A stretch of 64,000 nucleotides of DNA from NCBI GenBank assembly GCA_023382335.1, contig JAMCPM010000014.1, positions 57,337-121,336 on the forward strand, written 5' to 3'. Within the stretch, counting starts at the first letter, position 1; each line of letters begins with the position of its first letter. A program made the position numbers and the translations under genes. The notes under the pieces are model-generated. The model was not told the origin of the DNA. It did no database searches and saw only the letters and a list, made by a program, of their open reading frames with translations. The stretch comes from Actinomycetota bacterium. Its GTDB lineage: Bacteria; Actinomycetota; Thermoleophilia; BMS3ABIN01. Positions 16,877 through 26,063 of this stretch are shown piece after piece.

Positions 16877-18258
16877 CACTTGCCGATGCAGAATTCGCGG
16901 AAGATCGTGTCCAGCAGACCCTCGAGCATCTCTTCGCCGGTGATCTCTCCCAGCGCGATCAGCGAGGCGCGCAGCTCTTCGGCGATCAGCTCTTCGCCGA
17001 TGCCCACGCGGAGTCCCTGCTGTGCCCGTCCCAGAGCGTCGCGGGCCTGTTCGAGCAGCAGCCGGTGGCGTTCGTGGGTGACTATCGGGCCTTCGAGCGG
17101 CGGCAGGGCGCCGCCGACAACGAGCTCGGCGATCTTTCCCTTGAGCGTTTTCAGCCCCTGACGGGTCATGGCCGAAATGATGACCGGTTCCCCGGGAAGC
17201 AGCCCCTGGTTGAATCGCGGCGTCTGCCCGCGGAAGCGGTCGCACTTGTTGATGACGTAGACGGCGTTCTCGCGCGGGACCGAGGTGATCAGGGCGCGGT
17301 CGTGATCGTCTTCCGGTTCGCTGCCGTCAAAGAGGCAGAGGACCAGGTCGGCCTCCCTGATGGCCCTGCGGCTGCGGTCGACGCCGATCTGCTCGACCTC
17401 GTCCTCGGCCGGCCGCAGGCCGGCCGTGTCAATCAATTGCAGAGGAATCCCCTGCACATTGATGATTTCTTCGATGGTGTCGCGGGTGGTGCCGGGTATC
17501 TCGGTGACGATGGCCCGTTCGCGCATGAGCAGAGCGTTGAGGAGGCTGGATTTGCCGACATTGGGCTTGCCGACGATGGCGGTCCTGACCCCCTGGCTGA
17601 GCACGCGGCCGACGAAGGCCGAATCGATGAGTTCGCCGAGCCGCTCCTGTATCTCCGCGAGCAGGCCTTCGGCCTGCTCGCGGTCGAGCTCCTCGATATC
17701 CTCGTCGGAGAAATCGATGTCGGCTTCGACCGCTGCCGTCACCCGCAGGATCGACTGGCGCAGTTCCCCGATCTCTCGTGAGATGGAGCCGTCCAGCTGC
17801 GCCATGGCCACCCGCAGCCCCGCCTCGGTCTTGGCCGAGATGATCTGGGCCACGCTCTCCGCCTGCGACAGGTCGATGCGGCCGTTTAAAAAAGCGCGCT
17901 TGGTGAACTCTCCCGGTGTGGCCAGCCGCGCGCCGCGCTCCAGGAAGAGTGAGAGTATCTTCTGCTGGACGACGGGACCGCCGTGACAATTGACCTCGAC
18001 GATGTCCTCGCGGGTGTAGCTGCCGGGAGCCCGCATGACTCCGACAAGCACCTCGTCGACCAGCTCGCCGCTGGCCGGGTCCTGGATGGCGCCGTAGCCG
18101 AGGCCGTGCGATCTCATCTCCGAAAGTGGATCGCCGCTGGCGAGATGGCAGACCTCCTGGCAGATGGAAACTGCCCGGGGTCCGGTCATGCGCACGATGC
18201 CGATGGCGCCGGCGCCCAGGGGCGTTGAAATCGCAGCTATGGTGGATACGTCCTGCAT
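16876..18258 (-). CDS. mnmE: tRNA modification GTPase MnmE
   Basis: This GTPase of about 460 residues works with MnmG on wobble uridines. It has the N-terminal tetrahydrofolate-binding domain (STIAAISTPLGAGAIGIVR), the inserted G domain (GKPNVGKSSLLNAL, DTAGLR, NKCD) and the essential C-terminal CIGK. I choose ATG 18258 because a perfect TATAAT box ends 7 nt before it, which would place transcription start at the ATG. An upstream ATG at 18291 would add 11 atypical residues. It heads the operon mnmE, mnmG-like, mnmG, rsmG, parA, parB and roadblock gene. Confidence 0.95.
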   Translation of the reverse strand: MQDVSTIAAISTPLGAGAIGIVRMTGPRAVSICQEVCHLASGDPLSEMRSHGLGYGAIQDPASGELVDEVLVGVMRAPGSYTREDIVEVNCHGGPVVQQKILSLFLERGARLATPGEFTKRAFLNGRIDLSQAESVAQIISAKTEAGLRVAMAQLDGSISREIGELRQSILRVTAAVEADIDFSDEDIEELDREQAEGLLAEIQERLGELIDSAFVGRVLSQGVRTAIVGKPNVGKSSLLNALLMRERAIVTEIPGTTRDTIEEIINVQGIPLQLIDTAGLRPAEDEVEQIGVDRSRRAIREADLVLCLFDGSEPEDDHDRALITSVPRENAVYVINKCDRFRGQTPRFNQGLLPGEPVIISAMTRQGLKTLKGKIAELVVGGALPPLEGPIVTHERHRLLLEQARDALGRAQQGLRVGIGEELIAEELRASLIALGEITGEEMLEGLLDTIFREFCIGK

Positions 18259-18265
18259 AGCCAGT

Positions 18266-18271
18266 ATTATA
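18266..18271 (-). promoter_or_regulatory. -10 box TATAAT placed for a leaderless mnmE transcript
   Basis: TATAAT on the minus strand is followed by 7 nt and then the mnmE ATG. No good Shine-Dalgarno lies between. A -35 element is not convincing in the GC-rich upstream sequence. Confidence 0.6.
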
Positions 18272-18438
18272 TCAGCGGCGCCGGCCTGCATGACCGATGC
18301 CGCGAGCTTCGCCGGGATGGAAGCCGCCGATATGGCAAGGCGCGGTTGTGCTTGCCGGGAGGAGTGGACCCGCCATGCCGGGCACGGCGCTCCAAGAAAA
18401 GGTAAAATATCCGGGTTGCGTTCCCGTGAAAGGAAAAA

Positions 18439-20247
18439 ATGACGGAAGAAAACAAAAATGACAGATCCGGGGCCTCACGATTCCGGTTTTCCCCCAGGCC
18501 CAACCGCGCCGGGCGGATTGACTGGCAGTCCTGGAGCGAAGAGGCCTTCAACCGCTCGAGGCAGGAGCACAAGCCGCTCCTGCTGGCAATCTCGGCCGTA
18601 TGGTGCCACTGGTGCCACGTCATGGACGAGACCACATATTCTGATGAAGAGGTCATCGCCATCATTAATGACGGTTTCATCCCGGTGCGGGTCGACAGCG
18701 ACCAGCGGCCTGACGTCAACACCCGCTACAACCAGGGCGGCTGGCCGACTATCGCCATGCTCACCGGCGACGGCGAGGTGATCGCGGGCACGACCTACAT
18801 CCCGCCGCAGGAACTACGCCGGCTGCTGGGCGACATCCGCGCCCTTTACCTCAACCATAACGCCGAACTGCGCGCCGCGGTCGAGAGCGTCCGCGAGCAG
18901 AGGCGCGAGCTGATGGGGCAGCACCCCGAAACCGCGGATCTGACCCCTTCCGTCTCCGCCTACCTGCTCGAAACCATCGGGGACGTCTACGACTCGGAAT
19001 TCGGCGGCTTTGGCAGCAACACGAAATTTCCCTATACCAATGTGCTCTCGCTGATCATGACCATCCTGGCCGAGGGCTCGATCGGCGAGCTGGAGGCCAT
19101 GCTTGACCGGACGCTCGACGCCATGGCCGCCGGCGGCATGAACGATCAGGTGGCGGGAGGCTTCTTCCGGTATTCGACCGACCGTGAATGGCAGGTGCCG
19201 CATTACGAAAAGATGCTCGAGGACAACGCCGCACTCATGGCCGTCTATGCCGAGGCCGCGCATATCCTGCAAAACGGGAAATATGAAGGAGTCGCGCGCA
19301 ATGTCTACTATTACCTGACCACGGTCCTGCTCGACCCGGAAACGGGTGCTTTCCGCGGCAGCCAGGATGCGGACGAGGCCTACTACCGGCTCGATGCGGC
19401 CGCCCGGGAGAAGGCCGCGGCCCCTTATATCGACCCGACCATTTATTCGGGCTGGAATGCCCTGGCGGCTTCGTCGCTGTACCGCTGCTTTCAGCTCCTG
19501 GGAGACCTGGAGATGCGCGATTACGCCACGGCGTCCCTGGAATTCGTCTGGCGGCATATGTGGGACGCCGAGGCGGGCCTGGCCCATTATTATGACGGCG
19601 AAGCCCGTCTGCCCGGGCTTCTGGGTGACAGCGCCCGGCTGATCGCGGCCTGTCTTGATGCTTACGAGAGCGGCGCTGGCGACGCCTGGATCGACCGGGC
19701 TTTGAAAGCCGCCGGCTGGTTGCTGGAAAACCTGGAGGCGGAAACGCCGGGCGGGTTCCATGACGGCATCGCGCCCCCCGGCAGCGAAGGACCGGCCGCC
19801 GAGCGCTCACGGCCGCTTGTGGAGAACTCGATCGCCGCCTCGGCCCTGATCAGGCTGGCCCAGAACAGCGGCCAGCCCCGCTTCGGCGAGGCCGCCGAGA
19901 GGGCGCTGGCCTACTTTTCGACCAGTTACAAGGAGAGCGGCCTCTTTGCCGCCGATTATGCCATCGCCGTCGAGCGTCTGCTCGAACCGCCGGTGCGCGT
20001 GACCATAACCGGTCCGCCGGACGAGCCGGCCACGATTGAGATGATCAGGGCAGCCCACCTGGCGCGCATACCGTTCCGTTCGGTCGAAGTGCTCGACCCC
20101 GCGATTCACAACGAGGAGCTCGAAGCGGCGGGCTACGGTTACGCCGGCAGCCCCGTCGCTTATATCTGCATAGGCGCCAGCTGTCAGCCGGCGGTGACCG
20201 ATCCCAAGGAGCTGCCGGGCCGGCTGGAGGCGGGCGGAGTCCGCTGA
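18439..20247 (+). CDS. Thioredoxin-domain (DUF255, YyaL/SPATA20-like) protein
   Basis: This 602-residue protein has an N-terminal thioredoxin-like domain with the redox motif WCHWCHVMD (near residue 56) followed by an (alpha/alpha)6-barrel-like region (NDQVAGGFFRYSTD, HYEKMLEDNA, FRGSQDADEAYY). This is the domain order of the DUF255 family, which includes B. subtilis YyaL and human SPATA20. The biochemical role is unsettled. It is somewhat shorter than typical members (650-700 residues). The start has AAAGGA upstream and a TAAAAT box nearby. It is divergent from mnmE. Confidence 0.88.
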   Translation: MTEENKNDRSGASRFRFSPRPNRAGRIDWQSWSEEAFNRSRQEHKPLLLAISAVWCHWCHVMDETTYSDEEVIAIINDGFIPVRVDSDQRPDVNTRYNQGGWPTIAMLTGDGEVIAGTTYIPPQELRRLLGDIRALYLNHNAELRAAVESVREQRRELMGQHPETADLTPSVSAYLLETIGDVYDSEFGGFGSNTKFPYTNVLSLIMTILAEGSIGELEAMLDRTLDAMAAGGMNDQVAGGFFRYSTDREWQVPHYEKMLEDNAALMAVYAEAAHILQNGKYEGVARNVYYYLTTVLLDPETGAFRGSQDADEAYYRLDAAAREKAAAPYIDPTIYSGWNALAASSLYRCFQLLGDLEMRDYATASLEFVWRHMWDAEAGLAHYYDGEARLPGLLGDSARLIAACLDAYESGAGDAWIDRALKAAGWLLENLEAETPGGFHDGIAPPGSEGPAAERSRPLVENSIAASALIRLAQNSGQPRFGEAAERALAYFSTSYKESGLFAADYAIAVERLLEPPVRVTITGPPDEPATIEMIRAAHLARIPFRSVEVLDPAIHNEELEAAGYGYAGSPVAYICIGASCQPAVTDPKELPGRLEAGGVR

Positions 20248-20266
20248 AACACGAAGAAGGAGAGCC

Positions 20267-21067
20267 GTGACCGATGTGGAGAAAGCTGCTCCCGGCGTGG
20301 ACCCATCCTCGCACATACAGAATCTGATCCGGCCTGCGATCGAAAACTTCGGTGGCGAAAAGGGCGCGCAGGATCTGGCCGCTTCCCCGGAATACAAAAA
20401 ATACCAGGCGGCCGCGGAAGAGCTTGCAGGCTTCGATCCCTTCCAGCTGGAAACGCGGGAGCAGCGGTTGACATTCTGGATCAATATTTACAATGTCACC
20501 GCCATCCTGTCACAGCTCGGTCGCGGCGGCGGTTCCACGAGCGGCGACTCCACGAGCGGCGACTCCCCGAGCGGCGACTCCCCGAGCGGCGACTCCCCGA
20601 GCGGCGGTTCCAATGCCCGCGATGCCTGCAACATCGGCGGCGCCGCTTATTCACTGGTTGACATCGAGTACGGGATTCTCAGGAGCAACGCCCGCCGGCC
20701 GTACCGCCCCTGGAGGCACTTCCCACCCTGGGACCGCCGCCGCCGGCTGACGCCCGATCCTCCCGAGCCGCTGGTGAACTTCGCCCTTTTACGCCCGGGC
20801 TCGAATCTGCGGCCTCGTTTTTACGAAGCCGTAACCATTGACAGGCAGCTGCACGACGACGCCGTCGAGTTCCTCGGTTCGGGCGGAGTGGTGATCGACC
20901 CGGTGAAGCAGACCATCCTGCTGGCGCCGCTCCTGCGTGACTGCGCCGCGGACTTCGGCGGGGGCCAGGGCCTCATGCGATTCATCGCTTCCCATCTCGA
21001 ACCGGGTGGTGACGCCGCCTTCGTCTACTCGCGCGGCGGACGGGTTGACATCAAGTTCCAAAAGTAG
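20267..21067 (+). CDS. DUF547 domain-containing protein
   Basis: This 266-residue protein matches DUF547: FWINIYNVTAI near residue 67, then a gap, CNIGGAAYSLVDIEYGILR and later NFALLRPGSNLRPRFY. The start is a GTG at 20267 preceded by GAAGGAGAG. A low-complexity insertion of repeated (S/T)SGDS units (residues about 90-114) interrupts the domain. No signal peptide is visible, so it may be cytoplasmic. It follows the YyaL-like gene by 19 bp and is probably co-transcribed. The function of DUF547 in bacteria is unknown. Confidence 0.82.
   Translation: MTDVEKAAPGVDPSSHIQNLIRPAIENFGGEKGAQDLAASPEYKKYQAAAEELAGFDPFQLETREQRLTFWINIYNVTAILSQLGRGGGSTSGDSTSGDSPSGDSPSGDSPSGGSNARDACNIGGAAYSLVDIEYGILRSNARRPYRPWRHFPPWDRRRRLTPDPPEPLVNFALLRPGSNLRPRFYEAVTIDRQLHDDAVEFLGSGGVVIDPVKQTILLAPLLRDCAADFGGGQGLMRFIASHLEPGGDAAFVYSRGGRVDIKFQK
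20534..20608. repeat. Five 15-bp tandem repeats inside the DUF547 gene
   Basis: The unit TCCMCGAGCGGCGAC recurs at 20534, 20549, 20564, 20579 and 20594 (last copy diverged), encoding STSGD/SPSGD. The period keeps the reading frame. Confidence 0.92.
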
Positions 21068-21221
21068 CAGTGAGCGGGCAACACTAAGGCTCAACCAGAG
21101 GTATATTTACCGCCTTTTCCTAAATGTCTGCAATTTGCGGAATAAACTTTCCCCCGGCCCCCTTTACCCGGCCCGGCCGTCTGGATATGATGGCTATCTA
21201 AGGCAGGAAATTGTCGATGCA

Positions 21222-21237
21222 CCACGAAATGTTGTGT
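21222..21237. promoter_or_regulatory. NrdR box 1
   Basis: CCACGAAATGTTGTGT matches 12 of 16 positions of the NrdR-box consensus (acaCwAtATaTwGtgt). It lies 48 bp upstream of nrdR and 32 bp (centre to centre) from box 2. Confidence 0.65.
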
Positions 21238-21253
21238 ATCGCCGTCAATTTAG

Positions 21254-21269
21254 TAACAATACCTAGTGT
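21254..21269. promoter_or_regulatory. NrdR box 2
   Basis: TAACAATACCTAGTGT matches 12 of 16 positions of the NrdR consensus and lies just upstream of the nrdR start. Two boxes about three helical turns apart are the usual NrdR arrangement, so nrdR-nrdJ is probably autoregulated. Confidence 0.65.
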
Positions 21270-21284
21270 TGACAGGGTTTTTCC

Positions 21285-21728
21285 TTGAAGTGCCCTTTTT
21301 GTGATTCCACCGAGATAAAAGTGGTGGACTCCCGAGACGACGAGTCACGGGACGCTATCCGCCGCCGGCGGGAATGCATCAGCTGCCAGCGCCGTTTTAC
21401 GACATACGAGCGCATCGAGGAAACACCTTTGACTGTGATCAAGCGGGCGGGAGAGCGAGAAGTATTCTCCCGCTCGAAGCTTCTTAATGGGCTGCTGCGG
21501 GCGTGTGAGAAGCGGCCCATCGAGACGGCGACGCTGGAGCGCCTCGTCGATGAGATCGAGGCCGAATTGCGCAACGAGTTCAAGACGGATGTGCCCTCGG
21601 CGGAGATCGGCGAGCGGGCTCTGGTAAAGCTGAAGGACCTGGACAAGGTGGCGTATGTCCGCTTCGCCTCGGTCTATCGCAAGTTTGAAGACGTTGAAGA
21701 GTTCCAAAGGGAACTTGCCGAGCTTTAG
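21285..21728 (+). CDS. nrdR: Transcriptional repressor NrdR
   Basis: This 147-residue repressor senses dATP/ATP with an ATP-cone and represses ribonucleotide reductase genes. The zinc ribbon (CPFC ... CISCQRRF, residues 3-36) and the ATP-cone (VIKRAGEREVFSRSKLLNGL) are complete. The start is TTG 21285, giving MKCPFCDSTE, the normal N-terminus. It is followed by nrdJ, an arrangement known from Streptomyces nrdRJ. Confidence 0.96.
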   Translation: MKCPFCDSTEIKVVDSRDDESRDAIRRRRECISCQRRFTTYERIEETPLTVIKRAGEREVFSRSKLLNGLLRACEKRPIETATLERLVDEIEAELRNEFKTDVPSAEIGERALVKLKDLDKVAYVRFASVYRKFEDVEEFQRELAEL

Positions 21729-21732
21729 ACGG

Positions 21733-21788
21733 CCCCTGATGGGATTGCGGGTTTGTGGGGACCCAGCAAATGATGGTCCGGTCAGGGC
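21733..21788 (+). ncRNA. Candidate structured RNA leader between nrdR and nrdJ
   Basis: A nested hairpin can be drawn: outer stem GCCCCTGA/TCAGGGC (21732-21739 with 21782-21788, one bulged C), then GGA/TCC, and an inner stem TTGCGGGT/ACCCAGCAA (about 21745-21752 with 21761-21769). There is no T-tract. It lacks the conserved B12-box of cobalamin riboswitches. It may be a processing or regulatory element; this is an inference from pairing alone. Confidence 0.4.
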
Positions 21789-21864
21789 GCTGCCATGCAG
21801 TTATGTCCGATGGACGGTCTAAAATCTGGAAACTGCAGTATTTGCAAGAAAGGGGAGAACCAGC

Positions 21865-24153
21865 ATGCTAGCCAACCAACCTCACGAGGTCTCCGAGAAA
21901 GCGTCACGTATCGCCGCCCATCCCTTACAGCCCCAACTCTCCTCCAACGCCATGAAAGTTTTGGAGAAGCGCTACCTCAAGAAGGACGAGGAGGGCACTC
22001 CGGTTGAGACGCCGGTAGAGATGTTCAGGCGGGTGGCGCGCACGATCGCCGCCGCCGACCTGCAGTATGATGCCGAAGCCGATGTCGACGAGGTCGAGGA
22101 AGAATTCTACCGGATGATGGCGCGGCTCGAATTCCTTCCCAACTCGCCGACGCTGATGAACGCCGGCCGCGAACTCGGCCAGTTGTCCGCCTGTTTTGTG
22201 CTGCCCGTCGGCGACTCGATGGAGAGCATCTTCGACGCCATCAAGAACACGGCGCTGATTCACAAGAGCGGCGGCGGCACCGGGTTCTCCTTCTCGCGGG
22301 TGCGGCCCAGCAGCGACGTGGTCCTGTCCACCAAGGGCGTGTCCAGCGGCCCGATCTCCTTCATGACCGTCTTTGACGCCGCTACCGAGACCATCAAGCA
22401 GGGCGGCACCAGGAGGGGCGCCAACATGGGCATCCTCAGGGTGGACCATCCCGATATCCTCGACTTCATAGTCTGCAAGCAGAGCAACGACAAGCTCAAC
22501 AATTTCAACATCTCGGTGGCGCTCACGGAAGAATTCATGGAAGCGGTCGAGAGCGGCGGCGAATACGACCTGGTCAATCCCCGGACCGGCGAGATCGTCA
22601 AGAGCCTCGACGCGCGCCGCGTCTTCGACATGGTCGTCAACCTGGCCTGGAAGAACGGCGACCCCGGCATCATCTTCCTCGACCGCATCAACCGCCACAA
22701 TCCCACGCCGCACATCGGCGAGATCGAGAGCACCAACCCCTGCGGCGAGCAGCCGCTGCTTCCTTACGAATCCTGTAACCTGGGCTCGATCAACCTGTCC
22801 AAGGTGGCCGGGGCCGGCGGCGGCATCGATTACGAGCGCCTGGGCCGGGTAGTCGACAGCGCCGTCCATTTCCTCGACAACGTCATCGACGTCAACAATT
22901 ATCCGCTGCCCGAGATCGCGGAGATGACCCGGTCCAACCGCAAGATCGGCCTGGGCGTCATGGGATTCGCCGACCTGCTGATCGAGATGGGCATCCCCTA
23001 CAATTCCGACGAGGCCGTCAGCGTGGCCGAAGAGATAATGGATTTCATCCAGGAGCGTTCCCGAAAGTATTCGATGAAGCTGGCCGAGGAGCGCGGTGTC
23101 TTCCCGAATTTCATCGGCAGCATCTATGACACCGAGGGCGGCTTCAAGGTCCGCAACGCCACCACCACGACCATCGCGCCGACAGGCACATTGAGCATCC
23201 TGGCCAACTGTTCCAGCGGCATCGAGCCCCTGTTCGCCATCTCGTACATACGCAACGTGCTCGACAACACCGAGATGGTGGAGACGCACCGCATCTTCGA
23301 GGAGATGGCGAAGGACGGCGGTTTCTACAGCGAGGAGCTGATGAAGGAGATCGCCAAGCACGGCTCCGTCGCCGATCTGCCCGAGGTGCCCGACCACGTC
23401 AAGCCCCTGTTCGCGACCGCCCATGACGTCAAGCCCGAGTGGCATATCCGCATGCAGGCCGCCTTCCAGAAATTCACCGACAATGCTGTCTCCAAGACGG
23501 TCAACTTTTCACACGACGCCAGCATCGCCGACGTCGAGCAGGTCTACCGGCTCGCCTATGAGACCGGCTGCAAGGGAGTCACCATCTACCGCGACGGCAG
23601 CCGTGAAGCCCAGGTGCTCAATATCGGCGGCGTCAAGCACGCCGAGGTTGAAGAGATCCTAGCTCCCGGACAGGTCAAGCCGCGGCCGCGCCCTGATGTC
23701 ACCCGGGGCGAGACCACCAAGGTAAACACCGGCTGCGGCAGCCTATATGTCACCATCAACGAGGATGACCACGGCCTTTGCGAGGTCTTCTCCTCGATGG
23801 GCCGCGCCGGCGCCTGCAAGGCGGCCCAGTCGGAGGCGGTCAGCCGGCTGATATCGCTGGCGCTGCGTTCGGGAGTCGACACAGCCGCGATACTGAAGTC
23901 GATCAAGGGCATACGTTGCCCGTCACCGGCGCTGGGCGGCGCAGCTTCCTGCCCCGACGCCATCGCCAGGGCGGTCATCGACCACATGGATCGGGCCCCG
24001 CACCTGGGAGAAGACGGCGCCAACGCCAACGCTGAGCTGCGCTCCTCCGCCGAGATAAGCGCCTGTCCTGAATGTCCCGAGTGCGGCAGTATGGTAGAGT
24101 TCGGCGAGGGCTGCGTCTTCTGCCGCGGCTGCGGTTTCTCCAAGTGCGGCTAA
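21865..24153 (+). CDS. nrdJ: Adenosylcobalamin-dependent (class II) ribonucleotide reductase
   Basis: This 762-residue enzyme reduces ribonucleotides to deoxyribonucleotides with coenzyme B12, independently of oxygen. [18 protein letters not shown] (near residue 293) carries catalytic residues, and the C-terminal redox region is followed by a zinc-ribbon (CPECPECG ... CRGCG). AAAGGGGAG precedes the ATG. It lies 136 bp after nrdR, and the gap holds a possible structured RNA. The large antisense open frame over this gene is a codon-bias shadow. Confidence 0.96.
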   Translation: MLANQPHEVSEKASRIAAHPLQPQLSSNAMKVLEKRYLKKDEEGTPVETPVEMFRRVARTIAAADLQYDAEADVDEVEEEFYRMMARLEFLPNSPTLMNAGRELGQLSACFVLPVGDSMESIFDAIKNTALIHKSGGGTGFSFSRVRPSSDVVLSTKGVSSGPISFMTVFDAATETIKQGGTRRGANMGILRVDHPDILDFIVCKQSNDKLNNFNISVALTEEFMEAVESGGEYDLVNPRTGEIVKSLDARRVFDMVVNLAWKNGDPGIIFLDRINRHNPTPHIGEIESTNPCGEQPLLPYESCNLGSINLSKVAGAGGGIDYERLGRVVDSAVHFLDNVIDVNNYPLPEIAEMTRSNRKIGLGVMGFADLLIEMGIPYNSDEAVSVAEEIMDFIQERSRKYSMKLAEERGVFPNFIGSIYDTEGGFKVRNATTTTIAPTGTLSILANCSSGIEPLFAISYIRNVLDNTEMVETHRIFEEMAKDGGFYSEELMKEIAKHGSVADLPEVPDHVKPLFATAHDVKPEWHIRMQAAFQKFTDNAVSKTVNFSHDASIADVEQVYRLAYETGCKGVTIYRDGSREAQVLNIGGVKHAEVEEILAPGQVKPRPRPDVTRGETTKVNTGCGSLYVTINEDDHGLCEVFSSMGRAGACKAAQSEAVSRLISLALRSGVDTAAILKSIKGIRCPSPALGGAASCPDAIARAVIDHMDRAPHLGEDGANANAELRSSAEISACPECPECGSMVEFGEGCVFCRGCGFSKCG

Positions 24154-24230
24154 AGACATTTTCCTAAAGAGAGGCTGAGGCAAACGCGGATCTGGCAGGA
24201 AGAACCGTTTTGACTCAGTAAATATACTTT

Positions 24231-25205
24231 ATGACCCCAGAGCCTGAATCACAGGCCCGAAAGGGCGGAGGCAGATCCAGCGCCAGCCGGCGCCGGTCGA
24301 TGGTGTCCGGCAGGGCCGGGCGCGAAGAGCCGGCCGCCAGGCCGCGGCGCCCCCTGGGGTTGCGGCTCGACAGCCGGCGCGCCAAGCGGCACCTGATCAT
24401 ACTCTCACTCGTCTGCTTCAATTTCTTCATTCTCTGGATGGCTCTGAAAGTCTTTGCCCAGGCTGATTTCTGGCCTCTGCTGGCGGCGCCGATCCTGGTG
24501 TCCGCCTGGTTCTTCTACGAGGCCGGCGCCATCGCCACTATCGGCATCACCGCCCTGCTTCTGCTCCAGACCTCTTTCGAGAAGAACGGGCCGATCATTA
24601 TCGCCGTCGGCACCTTCGCCATCCTCGGCGTCCTGCTCGGTTGGGGCCAGCGGCGCCAGCGCCGGGCCCACCGTCACGTGCTGCGCTCCTCGCTTACCGA
24701 TTCACTCACGGGCCTCTACAACTTTGGCTCTTTCATGGAATGCCTGGACCGGGAGATCCGCCGGGTGGACCGTTACGGCGGGGCCGTCACGCTGGTGATG
24801 TTCGACATCGACCACTTCAAGATGTTCAACGACCGCTTCGGCCATCAGGCCGGGAACGAAGCCTTAAAAGCCGTGGCCGCCACCCTCAGGAAGCAGAAAC
24901 GTGAATCGGACGTCGTGGCCCGGTTCGGCGGCGAGGAGTTCGTGCTGCTGTTCCCGGGGAAGGAGACCGCCGGCGTCGAAGCTGCGCGGCGCATGCGCAA
25001 GTCGATCTCCCAGATCCGTGTGCCCACAGGCGGCGGCGCCACCACCGAGATCACGGTCAGCGCCGGAGTCGCGTGTTACCCTAACGGCGCCACGTCCAGG
25101 GAAGAGCTGCTGGACAAGGTCGATCAGCTTCTTTATGCCTCCAAGCGGAAAGGCCGCAACCGCGTCAGCGTCGCCCCGGCCCGCCGCCGGCTGGTAGCTT
25201 CCTAG
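24231..25205 (+). CDS. Membrane-anchored diguanylate cyclase (GGDEF domain)
   Basis: This 324-residue protein makes cyclic di-GMP from GTP. A basic N-terminal tail of about 55 residues is followed by two or three membrane helices (about 59-140) and a GGDEF domain with DSLTGLYNF, DIDHFKMFND and the active-site GGEEF at residues 233-237. The RxxD inhibitory site is not obvious. No sensor domain is recognisable apart from the membrane part. No Shine-Dalgarno is visible; the ATG lies close to an AT-rich TATACTTT stretch. Confidence 0.93.
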   Translation: MTPEPESQARKGGGRSSASRRRSMVSGRAGREEPAARPRRPLGLRLDSRRAKRHLIILSLVCFNFFILWMALKVFAQADFWPLLAAPILVSAWFFYEAGAIATIGITALLLLQTSFEKNGPIIIAVGTFAILGVLLGWGQRRQRRAHRHVLRSSLTDSLTGLYNFGSFMECLDREIRRVDRYGGAVTLVMFDIDHFKMFNDRFGHQAGNEALKAVAATLRKQKRESDVVARFGGEEFVLLFPGKETAGVEAARRMRKSISQIRVPTGGGATTEITVSAGVACYPNGATSREELLDKVDQLLYASKRKGRNRVSVAPARRRLVAS

Positions 25206-25290
25206 AATTTCTCCAGGGCCATCGGGAGAAAAAGGCGGCATCATGCTCCCGTACGGCGAAACGCATGAAATCTCACGCCGGGGGTAGAAC

Positions 25291-25569
25291 ATGGACATGC
25301 AGGGAAATACACCAAAAGTGAAGACAGAGAAGATCCGTGTCAGCATCGAGACCTGCAGCTGCACGATCGTCGGGACGCTGCACACGCCGGCCATCTCTTA
25401 CCGCAGCCGGTTATCCGATCTGCTCAATCAGAAGGAGATCACCTTTCTGTCGGTGACCGACGCCGCCGTCTACCGCGTTGATGACATGGAAGAACCGGCT
25501 TATGCCACGCCTTATCTGGCGGTCAACCTCAGCAGCATCGAGATGGTTCGGCCGCTGGAAGAAGGCTAG
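25291..25569 (+). CDS. Hypothetical protein, 92 residues
   Basis: This small soluble protein (MDMQGNTPKV... ending MVRPLEEG) has alternating hydrophobic and polar residues that suggest a beta-rich fold, with CSCTIVGTLH near residue 22 and YLAVNLSSIEMV at the end. I do not recognise the family with certainty. No signal peptide or membrane segment is visible. It follows the diguanylate cyclase by 85 bp on the same strand, which raises the possibility of a c-di-GMP-related role, but no binding motif was seen. Confidence 0.65.
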   Translation: MDMQGNTPKVKTEKIRVSIETCSCTIVGTLHTPAISYRSRLSDLLNQKEITFLSVTDAAVYRVDDMEEPAYATPYLAVNLSSIEMVRPLEEG

Positions 25570-25598
25570 CCGTTTTCCAGGCGGAAGCGGGGCGGGCC

Positions 25599-26048
25599 TT
25601 AAAGCGTCCCCTGAGCCGGTTGCAACAGCAGGTAAGCCACCCAAAACAGGAAGAAGACTTCCCCAACAGTCAGCAGTCCTGTCAACCACAAGAGAAACCG
25701 CGCCGGTCCCGTGCGCGTGCTCCCCTTCGATAGCCGCCTTTTTTCCACGCGGCCGATTATCAGGTAGAAGATATGGATGACCCCGAGGACGAAACCGCCG
25801 TAGAAAAACTGCCACTCGGGGCCGGCATAGCGAAGCAGAAAATAATAGTAGAGGATCTCGACAAACAGCAGCAGGTTGTTGACACGGTACCCGGTTTCGA
25901 CCATGGTCTGAAACTCAGCTTCGGGCAGTTCTTCCTTGAGCCGTTGCCGTTCGTGGCCTACATCCCTCAGTGCCCGCGGGATCAGGGCCAGTGTCAGGAC
26001 GCTGCCGGCGATTATCACCAGCGTGTAGATGAACATGAAGATGCGCAT
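25599..26048 (-). CDS. Four-helix membrane protein, function unknown
   Basis: This 149-residue protein has four predicted transmembrane helices (about 4-24, 58-72, 80-100 and 117-142). The first loop is long and charged, containing RDVGHERQRLKEELPEAEF. I do not recognise a family. It lies 15 bp downstream of another polytopic protein on the same strand, with which it probably forms an operon. Confidence 0.7.
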   Translation of the reverse strand: MRIFMFIYTLVIIAGSVLTLALIPRALRDVGHERQRLKEELPEAEFQTMVETGYRVNNLLLFVEILYYYFLLRYAGPEWQFFYGGFVLGVIHIFYLIIGRVEKRRLSKGSTRTGPARFLLWLTGLLTVGEVFFLFWVAYLLLQPAQGTL

Positions 26049-26063
26049 TCGCAGACCCCCCGC

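Noticed and set aside
21729..21864. Cobalamin riboswitch before nrdJ
   Set aside because: The B12-box and other conserved core segments are not present; only unrelated stem pairing was seen.
21925..23445. 506-codon open frame antisense to nrdJ
   Set aside because: Shadow frame rich in Val/Leu/Arg/Asp with no domain signature; nrdJ is unambiguous.
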